In this document: in pieces, positions 5,658 to 6,684 of the stretch
Numbering within the stretch: position 1 is the stretch's first letter
How the letters are laid out: every line of letters begins with the position of its first letter
NCBI GenBank assembly: GCA_017881705.1
Contig: JADGQP010000076.1
Coordinates: 1-6,684 of the forward strand
DNA: 6,684 nt
From: Christensenellaceae bacterium
GTDB taxonomy: Bacteria; Bacillota; Clostridia; Christensenellales; Aristaeellaceae
Direction: 5' to 3'
Made by a program: the position numbers and the translations under genes
The notes under the pieces: model-generated
What the model saw: the letters and a program-made list of their open reading frames with translations, nothing else
Databases searched by the model: none
What the model was told of the DNA's origin: nothing

Positions 5658-6082
5658 CCTTGAAGGTACTGGTAATCGACGGGCAGGGCGGCGGCATCGG
5701 TAAGGCGCTGGTAGCCGCCATTAAACGCACCGCGCCACATCTGCCGATCATCGCGCTGGGCACGAACGCCGCGGCCACCCAGGCCATGATGCGCGCGGGC
5801 GCGGACCAGGGCGCGACGGGCGAAAACGCCATCCGCTGCCAATGCCGGGATGCAGACATGATCGTGGGCGTTATCGGCATTCTGCAGGGCAACGCGATGC
5901 TGGGCGAAATCTCCCCCGTCATCGCCGCCGCCGTAAGCGAAAGCGAGGCACGCAAGGTGCTTGTGCCGCTGGATCGCTGCGGCGTGCACGTAGTCGGCGT
6001 TACCAAGCGGCCCATGGAAGAACTGATCGCCGAGGCGGCTGAAACTGTGGCGGCTATTGTCGGCCAACCCGATTCTCGATAA
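5654..6082 (+). CDS. DUF3842 family protein
   Basis: 142-residue small cytoplasmic protein matching DUF3842 as I know it from Clostridia. The N-terminus is a Rossmann-like strand and glycine loop, VLVIDGQGGGIGKAL (5-19), which suggests a nucleotide- or cofactor-binding fold. Other family patches are ALGTNAAATQAMMRAGAD (34-51), GATGENAI (53-60), DADMIVGVIGIL (66-77) and VPLDRCGVHVVGV (104-116). The biochemical role is not established. The ATG overlaps the kinase stop (ATGA). Its Shine-Dalgarno GAGGAGGA (5643-5650) is carried inside the codons of the kinase's acidic tail, so the two are translationally coupled. The Mrp-type ATPase follows 25 bases later. Family assignment is strong; any link to iron-sulfur metabolism is inferred from that neighbour. 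Confidence 0.92.
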   Translation: MTLKVLVIDGQGGGIGKALVAAIKRTAPHLPIIALGTNAAATQAMMRAGADQGATGENAIRCQCRDADMIVGVIGILQGNAMLGEISPVIAAAVSESEARKVLVPLDRCGVHVVGVTKRPMEELIAEAAETVAAIVGQPDSR

Positions 6083-6107
6083 CCCCCATAAGAAAGGACA
6101 CACATCC

Positions 6108-6684
6108 ATGAGCGAATGCACCCATGATTGCGCCAGTTGCAGCCAGAACTGCGAATCGCGTAAACCCGAGAGTTTGCTGGAAAAACCACACGAACAAAGC
6201 CATATTCAAAAAGTTGTAGCCGTGTGCAGTGGCAAGGGCGGCGTCGGTAAAAGCCTCGTTACGGCACTGCTGGCCGTGCTGGCTCAACGCCAGGGGCTCA
6301 AGGTCGGCATTCTGGACGCGGACATCACCGGCCCCTCCATCCCCAGAGCCTTTGGGCTTACCGAGCACGCCGGTGGCAGCGATACCGGCATTTTCCCCGT
6401 ACGCTCCAAAACCGGCATCGACGTAATGAGCCTCAACCTGATGCTGGAAAACGAAACCGACCCCGTCGTATGGCGCGGGCCGATCATCGCGGGCACGGTG
6501 AAACAGTTTTGGACGGACGTGATCTGGGGCGATAAGGACGTGCTGTTCATCGATATGCCCCCGGGAACGGGCGACGTAATGCTGACCGTGTTCCAAAGCA
6601 TTCCGGTGGACGCCGCCGTGCTGGTGACCACGCCGCAGGAACTGGTGGGCATGATCGTTACAAAAGCCATCAAGATGATTGATA
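6108..6684 (+). CDS. mrp: Mrp/NBP35 family iron-sulfur carrier ATPase, N-terminal part
   Basis: The first 192 codons of a Mrp/NBP35 (ApbC-like) P-loop ATPase, cut by the window end; relatives are usually about 260-290 residues. These proteins bind and pass on Fe-S clusters and act as dimers in the cytoplasm. The N-terminus has Cys4, Cys8, Cys11 and Cys15 (CTHDCASCSQNC), a small cluster-binding motif like that before the ATPase domain of NBP35 and of clostridial Mrp proteins. Next come the deviant Walker A SGKGGVGKS (41-49, with Lys43 and Lys48), DADITGPSIP (70-79), VVWRGPIIAG (120-129) and the Walker B-like FIDMPPGTGD (147-156). The C-terminal CxxC expected in this family would lie beyond 6684. 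AGAAAGGA (6091-6098) is nine bases before the ATG. It is probably in one transcript with DUF3842. Confidence 0.94.
   Translation, partial: MSECTHDCASCSQNCESRKPESLLEKPHEQSHIQKVVAVCSGKGGVGKSLVTALLAVLAQRQGLKVGILDADITGPSIPRAFGLTEHAGGSDTGIFPVRSKTGIDVMSLNLMLENETDPVVWRGPIIAGTVKQFWTDVIWGDKDVLFIDMPPGTGDVMLTVFQSIPVDAAVLVTTPQELVGMIVTKAIKMID

Overview
The window reads as a dense stretch of chromosome from a fairly GC-rich, probably anaerobic, member of the Firmicutes, most likely class Clostridia. This rests on protein families and signal style, not on a database search. The signs are a DUF3842 protein next to an Mrp/NBP35 ATPase with an N-terminal Cys motif of clostridial type, an ECF-type S component, a BMP-type nucleoside ABC transporter, purine-rich Shine-Dalgarno sites, and promoters close to the sigma-A consensus. 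I see no phage genes, transposase, tRNA, rRNA or CRISPR array.

Layout. (a) Bases 1-2494, plus strand: the end of a nucleoside-type ABC transporter operon, with the C-terminal part of the double-domain ATPase (1-357) and two BPD_transp_2 permeases (354-1490 and 1487-2494). All three genes overlap by ATGA, so they are translationally coupled. (b) 2433-2622: the last 62 bases of the second permease gene and the spacer after it are repeated in tandem with a 95-base period. The second copy runs into an intrinsic terminator (2616-2651) that also suits the converging gene. (c) 3598-2723, minus strand: an RluA-family pseudouridine synthase with its own strong promoter. (d) 3599-3830: a divergent promoter region holding two outward promoters, a CcpA-like (cre) half-matching operator on the rightward start site, and a short leader with two hairpins. 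(e) 3831-4397: an ECF transporter S component. (f) 4398-4526: a gene-free gap with two GC-rich hairpins. (g) 4527-6684: a two-domain protein with a C-terminal uridine-kinase-like P-loop domain, then a DUF3842 protein overlapping it by ATGA, then a Mrp/NBP35 iron-sulfur carrier ATPase cut off by the window end.

How the genes may work together. The left operon imports nucleosides. The S component next to a uridine/pantothenate-kinase-fold protein suggests uptake and trapping by phosphorylation of a small metabolite, substrate unknown. DUF3842 and Mrp look like a co-expressed pair tied to iron-sulfur or metallocofactor handling. The least explained items are the tandem copy of the permease 3' end, whose two copies differ like diverged alleles, and the unassigned S component/two-domain kinase pair with its structured leaders.
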